Assembly: GCF_034676705.1 (NCBI RefSeq)
Contig: NZ_JAUCBS010000013.1
Coordinates: 136,501-200,500, forward strand
Source of the DNA: Gemmobacter sp.
GTDB lineage: Bacteria > Pseudomonadota > Alphaproteobacteria > Rhodobacterales > Rhodobacteraceae
Length of the DNA: 64,000 bases
Direction of reading: 5' to 3'
Shown: positions 8,817 through 16,330 of the stretch, piece by piece
Position numbering within the stretch: the stretch's first letter is position 1
Layout: every line of letters starts with the position of its first letter
Made by a program: the position numbers and the translations under genes
Notes under the pieces: generated by a model
Told to the model about the DNA's origin: nothing
Database searches by the model: none
The model's input: only the letters and a program-made list of their open reading frames with translations

Positions 8817-9995
8817 TCAGGTGATCACGGTCAGGTCGTCGGGCAGCCAGGTCAGCACCTCGGGGGCGCCATCGGTGACCAGCAGGGTATGGCCCACGCC
8901 CATCGCATAGCCGGTGTCGGCGTCACCGCTCATGACGTGGTAGAACAGCGTCATGCCCGGTTCGCACAGCGTGGCGGCCCTCGAATAGATCATCGGCGGC
9001 GTGTCCATCGAGGTGGGCGCAAACGAAATGCCCACCGAATAGCCGGTGGCGCCATAGCGCGCGGCGCGGTAGCCGCCGGCATCCAGCCCGTCGGCATAGG
9101 CGTCAAAGATCAGTCCCAGCGGCGTGCCCGGTCGGGCCAGGTCGGTCATCTTGACCAGCGTTTCGCGCGCAACATCATACATGTGGCGCTGGCGGTCGGG
9201 CACCTTGCCGAACAGGATCATCCATTCGGTCTTGACGTTGTAATGCCGGTAGGCGACCGGATATTCCACCAGGATCTGGTCTTGTGCCAGCAACCGCCGG
9301 GGGTTGGTGACGCCGCGCCCGTAGACCGCCCGTTCGCCCGAGTTGAACAGCGGCGCATTCGGCGGCATGTCGGCCCCGTCGCCCAGAATGGATGCCAGGT
9401 AGACAGCCTTCAGGTCGCTGTCCAGCATCCCCGGCTTTGCCGCCTCGATCACCGCTTTCAGCGAGCGGTCGCAGATCTCGCCCGCCTTGCGCATCACGGC
9501 GATTTCCGATGGCGACTTCACCACGCGCAGCTTGCGGATCAGGTGGTTGTCATCCTCCAGCCGGCACCAGTCGCCAAAGGTGGTCTGGCAGCGCCACAGG
9601 TTCCAGCCGGTCAGGCCGTGGGTGTTCAGTTCGATCAGCAGCCGGCCGCCTTTCAGGCCCAGTTCGTCGAGGATGCCTTTCAGATCCTGCGCCGGGTTGG
9701 CATCGTCGGCATCCCACCAGATGCGGATATCCTCGATGGTGGATGTGGTGCGCGCCTGTAGCAGGTCGGGGCGGCGGGTCAGCAGCACAATGGGCCGGTC
9801 ATCGGCCGTGACCACCGCGCACTGGAAGAATACAAAGCCGCCGGTGTCATACCCGGTCAGCCAGAACAGGCTTTCCTGGGAAAACACCAGCATCGCATCC
9901 ACCCCCCGGGCGCGCAGCGTGGCGCGCAGGCGGGCCTGACGGGCCATGTGTTCATCGCGGGGGAAGGGCAGCATCGAGCCGGGTTGGGGCGCCAT
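8817..9995 (-). CDS. M24-fold (creatinase/ectoine-hydrolase-like) hydrolase, first gene of leftward operon
   Basis: The 392-residue protein has a creatinase N-terminal domain and an M24 pita-bread domain. As in its paralogue at 1394-2608, the metal-ligand sites are replaced: LVEYPV near 242-247, HYNVKTEW near 251-258, GYSVG near 318-322 and FYHVMS near 351-356. A metal-free amide or amidine hydrolase of the creatinase or DoeA kind is the closest functional analogue. The ATG at 9995 has AAAGGA seven bases before it. This start is preferred over open frame further upstream because the predicted promoter at 10050-10078 lies there. It is separated by 43 bases from the binding-protein gene. Confidence 0.82.
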   Translation of the reverse strand: MAPQPGSMLPFPRDEHMARQARLRATLRARGVDAMLVFSQESLFWLTGYDTGGFVFFQCAVVTADDRPIVLLTRRPDLLQARTTSTIEDIRIWWDADDANPAQDLKGILDELGLKGGRLLIELNTHGLTGWNLWRCQTTFGDWCRLEDDNHLIRKLRVVKSPSEIAVMRKAGEICDRSLKAVIEAAKPGMLDSDLKAVYLASILGDGADMPPNAPLFNSGERAVYGRGVTNPRRLLAQDQILVEYPVAYRHYNVKTEWMILFGKVPDRQRHMYDVARETLVKMTDLARPGTPLGLIFDAYADGLDAGGYRAARYGATGYSVGISFAPTSMDTPPMIYSRAATLCEPGMTLFYHVMSGDADTGYAMGVGHTLLVTDGAPEVLTWLPDDLTVIT

Positions 9996-10049
9996 GCGTC
10001 GTCCTTTCGGTTGGGGCGGCGCTTGTGCCGCCACGACAAGGTTGCGAAT

Positions 10050-10078
10050 ACCGTAGGACTTGGTATACCAACAGTCAA
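10050..10078 (-). promoter_or_regulatory. Predicted sigma-70-type promoter of the M24-ABC-M20-DapA operon
   Basis: On the minus strand a -35 box TTGACT (10073-10078) and a -10-like box TACGGT (10050-10055) are separated by exactly 17 bases. Transcription would start near 10043, giving a leader of about 48 bases before the ATG at 9995. The spacer contains the full 12-bp palindrome TTGGTATACCAA, so a bound regulator would sit between the two promoter boxes. The -10 box is weak, which is common in GC-rich alphaproteobacteria. Confidence 0.5.
10060..10071. promoter_or_regulatory. Predicted GntR operator, copy 1 (TTGGTATACCAA)
   Basis: A perfect 12-bp palindrome TTGGTATACCAA lies in the 197-base divergent region between the M24 gene and the GntR/FCD regulator gene. 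Operators of FCD-type GntR proteins such as FadR and PdhR have the related form TGGT-n-ACCA, so this is the natural binding site for the adjacent regulator. An identical copy is found at 15570-15581. I saw no third copy when reading the window. Confidence 0.65.
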
Positions 10079-10192
10079 CCATCGGAATATGGACTGCATG
10101 TCATTTGGGTTGGCCCTTGTATTTGCAGGGTCGCTGCGATGAAGATACAGGCAATCCCGCGCCGACACGCCCGGTGAACCAGAGGAGACCGG

Positions 10193-10846
10193 ATGCTGAA
10201 CGCCCCTGACAAACGCCTTGCCCTGCAGGCCTACGAACAGATCCTCGAACTGATTCTGAACGGCGGGGCGAAACCGGGCGAACTGGTCAACGAACGGCGT
10301 CTGGCCGATGCGCTGAACATGTCGCGCACGCCGGTGCGCGATGCGCTGCTGATGCTGGAAGGCGAAGGGCTGCTGCTGCGGCAGGGCAGCCGGGGTCTAC
10401 AGGTCAAGCAGATGCGGATCGAGGATTACATGGACGCGCTTCAGGTGCGGCTGCTGCTGGAACCGGCGGTGGCCCGCATGGCGGCCGGGCGGCTGGATGC
10501 GGCGGCCATTGCCGATCTGCGGGCCCAGATCGCCCAGGCGCAGGCGCAGACACCCGGCCAGCCTGCCGACCGCGGCCTTGTGCGCGACATTGACGAAGGG
10601 CTGCACGGCGCGATTTCGGATGCCGTGGAAAATGGCCAGCTGTCGTCCATCATCCGCACCATGCGGCGCCAGACCCAGATGTTCGATCTGCGCGCCATGC
10701 CGGAACGGCTGGACGATACCTGCCGCGAACACCTTGCAATTCTGGATGCGGTCGAGGCCGGCGATGGCGATGCCGCCGCGCAGGCGATGGCCGCCCACCT
10801 GTCGCGGGTGCGCGACAGCATCATCAACCGATTGGCCCGTCTATGA
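10193..10846 (+). CDS. GntR-family transcriptional regulator, FCD (FadR-like) subfamily
   Basis: The 217-residue protein has an N-terminal winged helix (about 10-80) with the typical GELVNERRLADALNMSRTPV region, then an all-helical FCD ligand-binding domain (about 88-212). Regulators of this class sense a small organic acid or amino-acid-like metabolite and usually repress a neighbouring catabolic operon. An AGGAG ribosome site precedes the ATG. It is divergent from the M24-ABC operon and overlaps the carbamoylase gene by four bases, so it is co-expressed with the genes it probably controls. The palindromes at 10060 and 15570 are its likely targets. Confidence 0.9.
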   Translation: MLNAPDKRLALQAYEQILELILNGGAKPGELVNERRLADALNMSRTPVRDALLMLEGEGLLLRQGSRGLQVKQMRIEDYMDALQVRLLLEPAVARMAAGRLDAAAIADLRAQIAQAQAQTPGQPADRGLVRDIDEGLHGAISDAVENGQLSSIIRTMRRQTQMFDLRAMPERLDDTCREHLAILDAVEAGDGDAAAQAMAAHLSRVRDSIINRLARL

Positions 10847-12150
10847 CCCTTGCCCTGTCCGCCGCCCCCGACCTGCCCTGCGGCGACCCGCAACCCGACA
10901 TCGCGCTGGCCGCGCGGCTGTTCACCGAACTGCGCCTGCGCACCGGCGTGGCGCGGGGGATCACCCGCGCCTCCTATGGTCTGGGCGAACAGATCGCGCA
11001 TGACATCGTGCGGCGCGAGGCGCGCAAGCTGGGGATGGACTGCCGGATCGACGCGGGCTGCAACCTGTACATGACGCTGCGCGGTGCCGGGCGCGGGCCG
11101 GCGGTGATGGTCGGCTCGCATCTGGATTCGGTGCCGATGGGCGGGAATTTCGATGGCGCGGCTGGCGTGCTGGCCGGGCTGGCGGTGGCCGCCGGCTATC
11201 GGGCCGCGGGGGTGGTGCCGCCGCAGGATCTGACCGTGGTGGCGATCCGGGCCGAGGAAAGCACCTGGTTCAGCGCGTCGTACATCGGCAGCCGGGCGGC
11301 CTTTGGCCGGCTGGCGGCGGCCGAGGTCGATGGCGTGCTGCGCGCGGGCGACCGCGTGGCGCTGGGGGTTGCCATCGACGCGGCCGGCGGGGATTCGGCG
11401 CAACTGCGCGCCGGCGTGCCGCAGATCGACCCGGCGCAGGTGGCGTGCTTTCTGGAACCGCATATCGAACAGGGGCCGGTGCTGGTGGCGCGGGATCGCC
11501 CCGTCGGCATCGTGACCGGCATTCGTGGCAGCTTCCGTTACCGGCAGGCGGCCTGTCTGGGCGCCTATGCCCATTCCGGCGCCACCCCGCGCGAGGTGCG
11601 GCAGGATGCGGCCATGGCGGTGGCCCGGCTGGCCGTGCGGCTGGACGATGCCTGGGAACGGCTGGCCGCTCAGGGCCACGACATGACCGTGACCTTCGGC
11701 CAGATGACGACCGACCCGAACGAGGCGGCGTTTTCCAAGGTGGCGGGGCGGGTCGATTTCTCGGTTGATATCCGCAGCCAGAGCCATGCGACGCTGGATC
11801 TGATGCGCGCCGAACTGCGTCAGGCGGTGGCCGAGGTGGAACAGCGCTACCGTGTCCGCTTTGACCTGGGCCGCGAGACGACCAGCGAGCCTGCGCTGAT
11901 GGATCGCCAGATCATCGCCGATCTGGCCGGAATCGCGCAGGCGCAGGGGGCTGGCGCCGATGTGATGCCCTGCGGCGCGGGCCATGACGCCGCCGTGTTC
12001 GCGCAGATGGAGGTGCCGACCGGCATGATCTTCATCCGCAACCGCAACGGCAGCCACAACCCCGACGAGGCGATGGAGATCGAGGATTTCGCGGCCGCCG
12101 CGCGCATCCTGTCGGCGTTCTGCCTGCAAGAGATGCCCCCCCGCGCATGA
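10843..12150 (+). CDS. M20-family amidohydrolase, allantoate amidohydrolase / N-carbamoyl-amino-acid hydrolase type
   Basis: This 435-residue enzyme belongs to the hydantoinase/carbamoylase group of M20. All expected metal ligands are visible: His93 (GSHLDS), Asp104 (GGNFDGAAG), Glu139 (RAEES), His207 (EPHIEQGP) and His405 (GSHNPDE). The dimerisation-domain motif GAYAHSGATP is at 240-249. It should hydrolyse an N-carbamoyl or similar amide bond, and beta-ureidopropionase and allantoate amidohydrolase are close relatives. In contrast to the other M20 gene of this island its metal site is complete. It overlaps the GntR gene and the dehydrogenase gene by four bases each. Confidence 0.88.
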   Translation: MTLALSAAPDLPCGDPQPDIALAARLFTELRLRTGVARGITRASYGLGEQIAHDIVRREARKLGMDCRIDAGCNLYMTLRGAGRGPAVMVGSHLDSVPMGGNFDGAAGVLAGLAVAAGYRAAGVVPPQDLTVVAIRAEESTWFSASYIGSRAAFGRLAAAEVDGVLRAGDRVALGVAIDAAGGDSAQLRAGVPQIDPAQVACFLEPHIEQGPVLVARDRPVGIVTGIRGSFRYRQAACLGAYAHSGATPREVRQDAAMAVARLAVRLDDAWERLAAQGHDMTVTFGQMTTDPNEAAFSKVAGRVDFSVDIRSQSHATLDLMRAELRQAVAEVEQRYRVRFDLGRETTSEPALMDRQIIADLAGIAQAQGAGADVMPCGAGHDAAVFAQMEVPTGMIFIRNRNGSHNPDEAMEIEDFAAAARILSAFCLQEMPPRA

Positions 12151-13058
12151 CCCGCTGCGTTCTGGTCCAACCCATCGACGCATCTGGCGTGGCGCTGCTG
12201 GAAGGGGCGGGGGTGCAGGTCGTGCAGGCGCCGGATACGGCCCTGCCGGTGCTGGCGCCGCTGCTGGGCGGTGCGGATGCGGTGATCACCCGCAACTGGG
12301 GCTTTCCGGCAGCGGCGATGGATCTGGCGCCACGCCTGCGGGTGATCGGCAGCCACGGCACCGGGGTGGACCGGATTGACCTGCCGGCAGCGCGGGCGCG
12401 CGGGATCCGCGTGGTGAACACGCCCGGCGCCAATGCGCCCGATGTGGCGGAACTGGCGCTGGGGCTGATGCTGGCGCTGGCGCGGCAGATCGGTGCGGCG
12501 GATGCTGCCGTCCGCGCGGGCGATGCGGGCTGGCGGCTGCGCAGCCGGGGGCTGGCCTTGCGCGGGCAGTGTCTGGGGCTGTGGGGCTGGGGGCATGTCG
12601 CCCGCGCGCTGGCACCGATGGCGCAGGGGCTGGGGATGCGGGTTGTGGTGCTGTCGGCCCATGCCGATCCGGCGGAACTGGCGGCGCTGGGCCTCGCGCG
12701 GGCGCAGGATGCCGCCGATCTGCTGGCGCAGGCCGATGTGCTGTCGCTGCATGGCGTGCCAGGTGCACGCCCGTCGCTGGGCGCGGACCAGCTGGCGGCC
12801 TTGCGGCCCGGCGCGCTGGTCGTCAACACCGCGCGCGGTGCGCTGGTGGATGAAGACGCGCTGGTGCTGGCGTTGCAATCGGGGCAGCTTGGCGGCGCCG
12901 CGCTGGATGTGACGGTGACCGAACCCCTGCCGATGGACAGTCCTTTGCTGAGCTGCCCCAACCTGATCCTGACGCCCCATATCGGCGGCAGCACCGACCG
13001 CGCGTTGGCCGCCACCGCGCAGGCCGTCGCCCGCGCCGTGCTGGAGGCGCTGGGATGA
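12147..13058 (+). CDS. D-isomer-specific 2-hydroxyacid dehydrogenase
   Basis: The 303-residue protein has the split catalytic domain and Rossmann domain of the D-2-hydroxyacid dehydrogenases. The dinucleotide loop is GLWGWGHVA at 144-152, a variant of GxGxxG. The catalytic set is Arg230 (NTARGALVDE), Glu259 (TVTEP) and His278 (LTPHIGG). It would interconvert a D-2-hydroxyacid and a 2-oxoacid with NAD(P). Within the operon it may act on an oxoacid released by the lyase or the amidohydrolases, but this is inference. Four-base overlaps tie it to the genes on both sides. Confidence 0.88.
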   Translation: MTRCVLVQPIDASGVALLEGAGVQVVQAPDTALPVLAPLLGGADAVITRNWGFPAAAMDLAPRLRVIGSHGTGVDRIDLPAARARGIRVVNTPGANAPDVAELALGLMLALARQIGAADAAVRAGDAGWRLRSRGLALRGQCLGLWGWGHVARALAPMAQGLGMRVVVLSAHADPAELAALGLARAQDAADLLAQADVLSLHGVPGARPSLGADQLAALRPGALVVNTARGALVDEDALVLALQSGQLGGAALDVTVTEPLPMDSPLLSCPNLILTPHIGGSTDRALAATAQAVARAVLEALG

Positions 13059-13771
13059 CCGCCCCGCGCATCCTGCCCTGCGGCGATGCCGCGCTGAGCG
13101 TGGATTTCGGCAATGTCATCGACCTTGGCGTCAATGCGCAGGTGATGGCGCTGGACCGGGCGCTGGCCGCCGATCCGGTGCCGGGTGTGGTGGAAACCGT
13201 GCCGACCTATCGCGCGCTGATGGTGCAGTTCGATCCGCTGGCGACAGAGTATGACGCGTTGTGCCGCCACCTGCTGGCACTGGCCGCCCGCACCACCGCG
13301 GGCACCGCCACGGCGCGGCGCTGGCGGGTGCCGGTGGCCTATGGTGGCGATCATGGCGAGGATCTGGCCAGTATTGCCGCTTATGCCGGCCTGTCCCCCG
13401 CCGCCTTTGTCGAGGCGCATGCAGCCCCGGTCTATACCTTGATGATGATCGGCTTCATGCCCGGGTTTTCCTATCTTGGCGGGCTGTATCCCCGGCTTGC
13501 CCGCCCGCGCCGCGATACGCCGCGGCTGCGCGTTCCGGCATCGTCGGTCAGCATCGGCGGGGCCCAGACCGCGATCGGCAGTGTCGAGGGGCCAAGCGGC
13601 TGGCACCTGATCGGGCGCACCCCGGCGCTGCCCTTTGTGCTGGGGCGCGATCCGGTGTTCCTGTTCGGGGCCGGAGATGAAATCGTCTTCGCGCCGATCT
13701 CGGGTGCCGAATGGCGGCAGTTGTCGGACAAGGCCGCCAGGGGCGCCCCGGTGGCGGAGCGTATCGCATGA
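13055..13771 (+). CDS. pxpB: 5-oxoprolinase subunit PxpB (KipI / allophanate hydrolase subunit 1 fold)
   Basis: The 238-residue protein matches the PxpB (YbgJ/KipI) family: an N-terminal LPCGDAALSVDFG stretch, YDALC-type helices, a PVAYGG-DLASIA segment, and the conserved YTLMMIGFMPGFSYLGGL near 128-145 followed by RVPASSVSIGGAQTAIG. With PxpC and PxpA it makes the ATP-dependent prokaryotic 5-oxoprolinase that opens 5-oxoproline to glutamate. It overlaps the dehydrogenase and pxpC genes by four bases. Homologues also occur in urea carboxylase/allophanate systems, but the presence of pxpA nearby favours 5-oxoprolinase or a related lactamase. Confidence 0.9.
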   Translation: MTAPRILPCGDAALSVDFGNVIDLGVNAQVMALDRALAADPVPGVVETVPTYRALMVQFDPLATEYDALCRHLLALAARTTAGTATARRWRVPVAYGGDHGEDLASIAAYAGLSPAAFVEAHAAPVYTLMMIGFMPGFSYLGGLYPRLARPRRDTPRLRVPASSVSIGGAQTAIGSVEGPSGWHLIGRTPALPFVLGRDPVFLFGAGDEIVFAPISGAEWRQLSDKAARGAPVAERIA

Positions 13772-14754
13772 CCGCGTTGGTGGTGGATCGCTGCGGCCCC
13801 GGCGCCTCGGTGCAGGATGGCGGGCGGGTGGGCTGGCGCCGCTTTGGCGTGTCCGGCGCCGGCGCGATGGACAGGCTGGCGCTGGCGGTGGCGAATGCGC
13901 TGGTGGGCAATGCGCCCGGCACGGCGGCGGTGGAACTGACGCTGGCCGGGGCGCGGTTCCGGGTGGAGGGCGGGCCGGTGCTGGTGGCGGCCAGCGGCCC
14001 CGGCGTAACGCTGACCATAGATGGCCGGGTGCTGGCCCCGGGGGTATCCGCCAAGGCCGCGGAGATGGTCGAGGTTTCGGCCATTCGCGGTGGTGTCTAT
14101 GGCTATCTGGCCGTGGCGGGCGGGTTCGACCTGCGGCCCGAGATGGGCAGCCGGTCGGTGCATCTGCGGTCGGGCATCGGCGGCGCCATGCTGGCGCCCG
14201 GCGCGCGGTTGCCGGTGGCGGGCGGGTCGCTGATGCCGCTGGCGCTGGACCGGGTGCCGGATCACGGGGCGGGGCCGATCCGCTTCATGCCCGGCCCGCA
14301 GGACGACTGGTTCGGCCCCGAGGCGCTGGAGATGCTGGCGGGCACCGAATGGCAGGTGGATGCGCGGTCCGACCGGATGGGGCGCTTTCTGGCCGGGCCA
14401 GCGATGGCACCGCGCGCGGGGTCGATGGTGTCCGACGGCGTCCTGCCCGGGGCGATCCAGGTGCCGCCGGCCGGACAGCCGATCATCCTGATGCGCGATT
14501 GCCAGACAACCGGCGGCTACCCCAAGATCGCCACGGTGATTTCCGCCGATCTGGACCGGCTGTCCCAGATGCCCGCGGGCGCGCGGTTCCGGCTGGTGCC
14601 GGTGGACCGCGCCACGGCGGTGGCCGCGGCCCAGCGGCTGGCGCAGGCCATCGTCGGCCTGTCGCCCCGCCCCGCCAGCGGGGTGGATACCGCGCGGCTG
14701 CTGGCGGTGAACCTGATCGGCGGGGTGGTGGACGCCCGGGCAGACCGGGGATAG
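13768..14754 (+). CDS. pxpC: 5-oxoprolinase subunit PxpC (KipA / allophanate hydrolase subunit 2 fold)
   Basis: This 328-residue protein carries the KipA/PxpC signature: GASVQDGGRVGWRRFGVSGAG near 11-31, DRLALAVANALVGN, the GVYGYLAVAGGF region, and near the C-terminus LMRDCQTTGGYPKIA (about 242-256). It joins PxpB in the kinase-like half of the 5-oxoprolinase. The ATG at 13768 overlaps the pxpB stop by four bases. The gene ends four bases before the stop of the convergent pxpA gene, so the three subunits are adjacent although pxpA is on the other strand. Confidence 0.9.
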   Translation: MTALVVDRCGPGASVQDGGRVGWRRFGVSGAGAMDRLALAVANALVGNAPGTAAVELTLAGARFRVEGGPVLVAASGPGVTLTIDGRVLAPGVSAKAAEMVEVSAIRGGVYGYLAVAGGFDLRPEMGSRSVHLRSGIGGAMLAPGARLPVAGGSLMPLALDRVPDHGAGPIRFMPGPQDDWFGPEALEMLAGTEWQVDARSDRMGRFLAGPAMAPRAGSMVSDGVLPGAIQVPPAGQPIILMRDCQTTGGYPKIATVISADLDRLSQMPAGARFRLVPVDRATAVAAAQRLAQAIVGLSPRPASGVDTARLLAVNLIGGVVDARADRG

Positions 14755-14758
14755 CGCG

Positions 14759-15520
14759 CTATGCCAGTGTCGGCCTGACGGCGATGCCCGCCGCCTCCAG
14801 GCCCTGCCGCAGATGGCGGGCCATGGTCACCGCCTGCGGGCTGTCGCCATGCACGCAGACGGAATCGATGCCCACCTTCAGCACCTTGCCGCTGGTCGAG
14901 GTGATGCGCCCCTGCGTCACCATTTCCACCACCCGCGCCAGCGCCTCGGCCGGGTCGTGGACCATGGCGTCGGGCCGGCTGCGCGGGGTCAGGTTGAAGC
15001 TGTCGGCATAGGTGCGGTCGGCATAGATCTCGCGGATCGGGCGCAGGCCCAGCCGGTCGGCGGCGCGGTCGGTTGCGGTGCCCGGCATGATCATGAAACC
15101 CAGCGAGGGGTCCACCGCCTTGATCGCACGCCCGACGGCCATGGCCAGCCCGTCATCATCGGCACAGGCATTTCCCAGCGCGCCATGGGTTTTGACATGG
15201 GTCATCGGATACCCCTCCATCGCGCAGATCGCGGCAAAGGCGCCGGTCTGATAGGCGACCAGGTTTTCCACCTCGGCCGCGGTGATGCCGGGCATGGCGC
15301 GGCGGCCGAACCCGGCCAGATCGGCATAGCCCGGATGCGCCCCGACCGCGACCCCCTGCGCCCGCGCCGCGCGCACCGTCGCGCGCATGATCGCCGGATC
15401 CCCGGCATGAAACCCGCAGGCCACGTTCGCCGTGGTCACGATGCCCAGCAGCGCGCCGTCGTCGCCCATGGTCCACGGGCCGAACCCCTCTCCAAGATCG
15501 GCATTCAGGTCGATGTGCAA
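14759..15520 (-). CDS. pxpA: 5-oxoprolinase subunit PxpA (LamB/YcsF family), TTG start
   Basis: The 253-residue protein has the LamB/YcsF signature from its first residues (MHIDLNADLGEGFG), then ANVACGFHAGDP, GAHPGYADLAGFGRR and HVKTHGALGN. PxpA supplies the lactam-opening half of 5-oxoprolinase. No ATG or GTG fits the conserved N-terminus. A TTG at 15520 sits five bases after a perfect AGGAGG on the minus strand, and the family sequence begins exactly there. The gene is convergent with pxpC rather than co-linear with pxpBC, and it has its own control region with the second TTGGTATACCAA copy about 50 bases upstream. Confidence 0.92.
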   Translation of the reverse strand: MHIDLNADLGEGFGPWTMGDDGALLGIVTTANVACGFHAGDPAIMRATVRAARAQGVAVGAHPGYADLAGFGRRAMPGITAAEVENLVAYQTGAFAAICAMEGYPMTHVKTHGALGNACADDDGLAMAVGRAIKAVDPSLGFMIMPGTATDRAADRLGLRPIREIYADRTYADSFNLTPRSRPDAMVHDPAEALARVVEMVTQGRITSTSGKVLKVGIDSVCVHGDSPQAVTMARHLRQGLEAAGIAVRPTLA

Positions 15521-15525
15521 GGGAA

Positions 15526-15531
15526 CCTCCT
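15526..15531 (-). promoter_or_regulatory. Ribosome binding site deciding the TTG start of pxpA
   Basis: On the minus strand the hexamer AGGAGG is followed by a six-base spacing to the TTG codon ending at 15520. It is a full match to the anti-Shine-Dalgarno sequence and supports the rare TTG start. Confidence 0.8.
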
Positions 15532-15569
15532 GCGGGTTGGTATGATAGTGGTTGCTATATGGCACTCCG

Positions 15570-15581
15570 TTGGTATACCAA
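15570..15581. promoter_or_regulatory. Predicted GntR operator, copy 2 (TTGGTATACCAA)
   Basis: The same 12-bp palindrome as at 10060-10071 lies in the 72-base divergent gap between pxpA and the glutamine-amidotransferase-like gene. It overlaps possible promoter boxes in both directions: TTGCTA (15552-15557) with TATACC (15574-15579) rightward, and a TTGGTA/TATAGC pair with a 16-base spacer leftward. A half copy TTGGTAT is at 15537-15543. This places pxpA, the amidotransferase-like gene and the third M24 gene under the same regulator as the main operons. Confidence 0.65.
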
Positions 15582-15592
15582 AAGAGAAATCC

Positions 15593-16312
15593 ATGCAGAA
15601 CCGGGATTCCATCGTGAAACGACTGCTCTATCTCGGCAATGGCCGAAAGCTGCAATCGGTTGCCAAACTTGACGACCGCTTCGAAGGTTGGGGCCTGAAG
15701 GTGGATCGCCACTGGGCCTGGAACGGTGAATTCCCGGCCAGCCTGGATGGCTATGACGGCATCTTCCTGTCGGGCAGCCCGCATGGCGCCTATGAGGATG
15801 TGCCCTTCATCCAGCGCGAACACGATCTGATCCGGCAGGCCGCCGATGCGGGCATTCCCATGCTGGGCATCTGCTTTGGCAGCCAGATCCTCGCCTCGGC
15901 GCTGTGCGGCAAGGATCAGGTGTTCCGCCGGCCCACTTGCGAAATCGGCTACAAGGATCTGGCGGTGACCGCCGCCGCCGCCGCCGATCCGCTGGCGCAG
16001 GACTGGGCCGAGACGGTGCATATGTTCGTCTGGCACAATGACGAGGTGCGGGCCGGCCACAAGGACATGGTGATCCTGGCGTCGTCGGACGATTGCCCCA
16101 ATCAGGTCTGGCGCCACGCCACCGCGCCCGCCTGGGGCATTCAGGGCCACCCGGAAATCACCCGCGCCCAGGCCCCCGTGTGGTTCGAGGAAAACCGCGA
16201 CCGCATGACGCTGGATGGCGGCGATGTGGATGACCTGATCGCCTCGGCCGACGAGGCGCTGGATGCCAAGATCATGCTGACCCGCTTTGCCGAGATGGTC
16301 TCGCGCGGCTGA
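15593..16312 (+). CDS. Class I glutamine amidotransferase-like hydrolase (possible gamma-glutamyl peptidase)
   Basis: The 239-residue protein is a stand-alone class I GATase domain. The nucleophile Cys94 lies in LGICFGSQ, and His186 and Glu188 are in GIQGHPE, completing the triad. No synthetase domain is attached or encoded nearby, so it probably acts as a hydrolase. Plant GGP1 and bacterial PuuD are precedents of GATase-fold enzymes that cut gamma-glutamyl amide bonds. With 5-oxoprolinase next door, removal of a gamma-glutamyl or similar group is a reasonable inference. The ATG at 15593 has only a weak AAGAG site, and GTG at 15614 is an alternative start. Confidence 0.82.
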   Translation: MQNRDSIVKRLLYLGNGRKLQSVAKLDDRFEGWGLKVDRHWAWNGEFPASLDGYDGIFLSGSPHGAYEDVPFIQREHDLIRQAADAGIPMLGICFGSQILASALCGKDQVFRRPTCEIGYKDLAVTAAAAADPLAQDWAETVHMFVWHNDEVRAGHKDMVILASSDDCPNQVWRHATAPAWGIQGHPEITRAQAPVWFEENRDRMTLDGGDVDDLIASADEALDAKIMLTRFAEMVSRG

Positions 16313-16330
16313 GGCCAAAGGAATACCCCC

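Noticed and set aside
13055..14754. Urea carboxylase/allophanate hydrolase accessory genes
   Set aside because: No urea carboxylase or amidase partner is near, while pxpA is adjacent.
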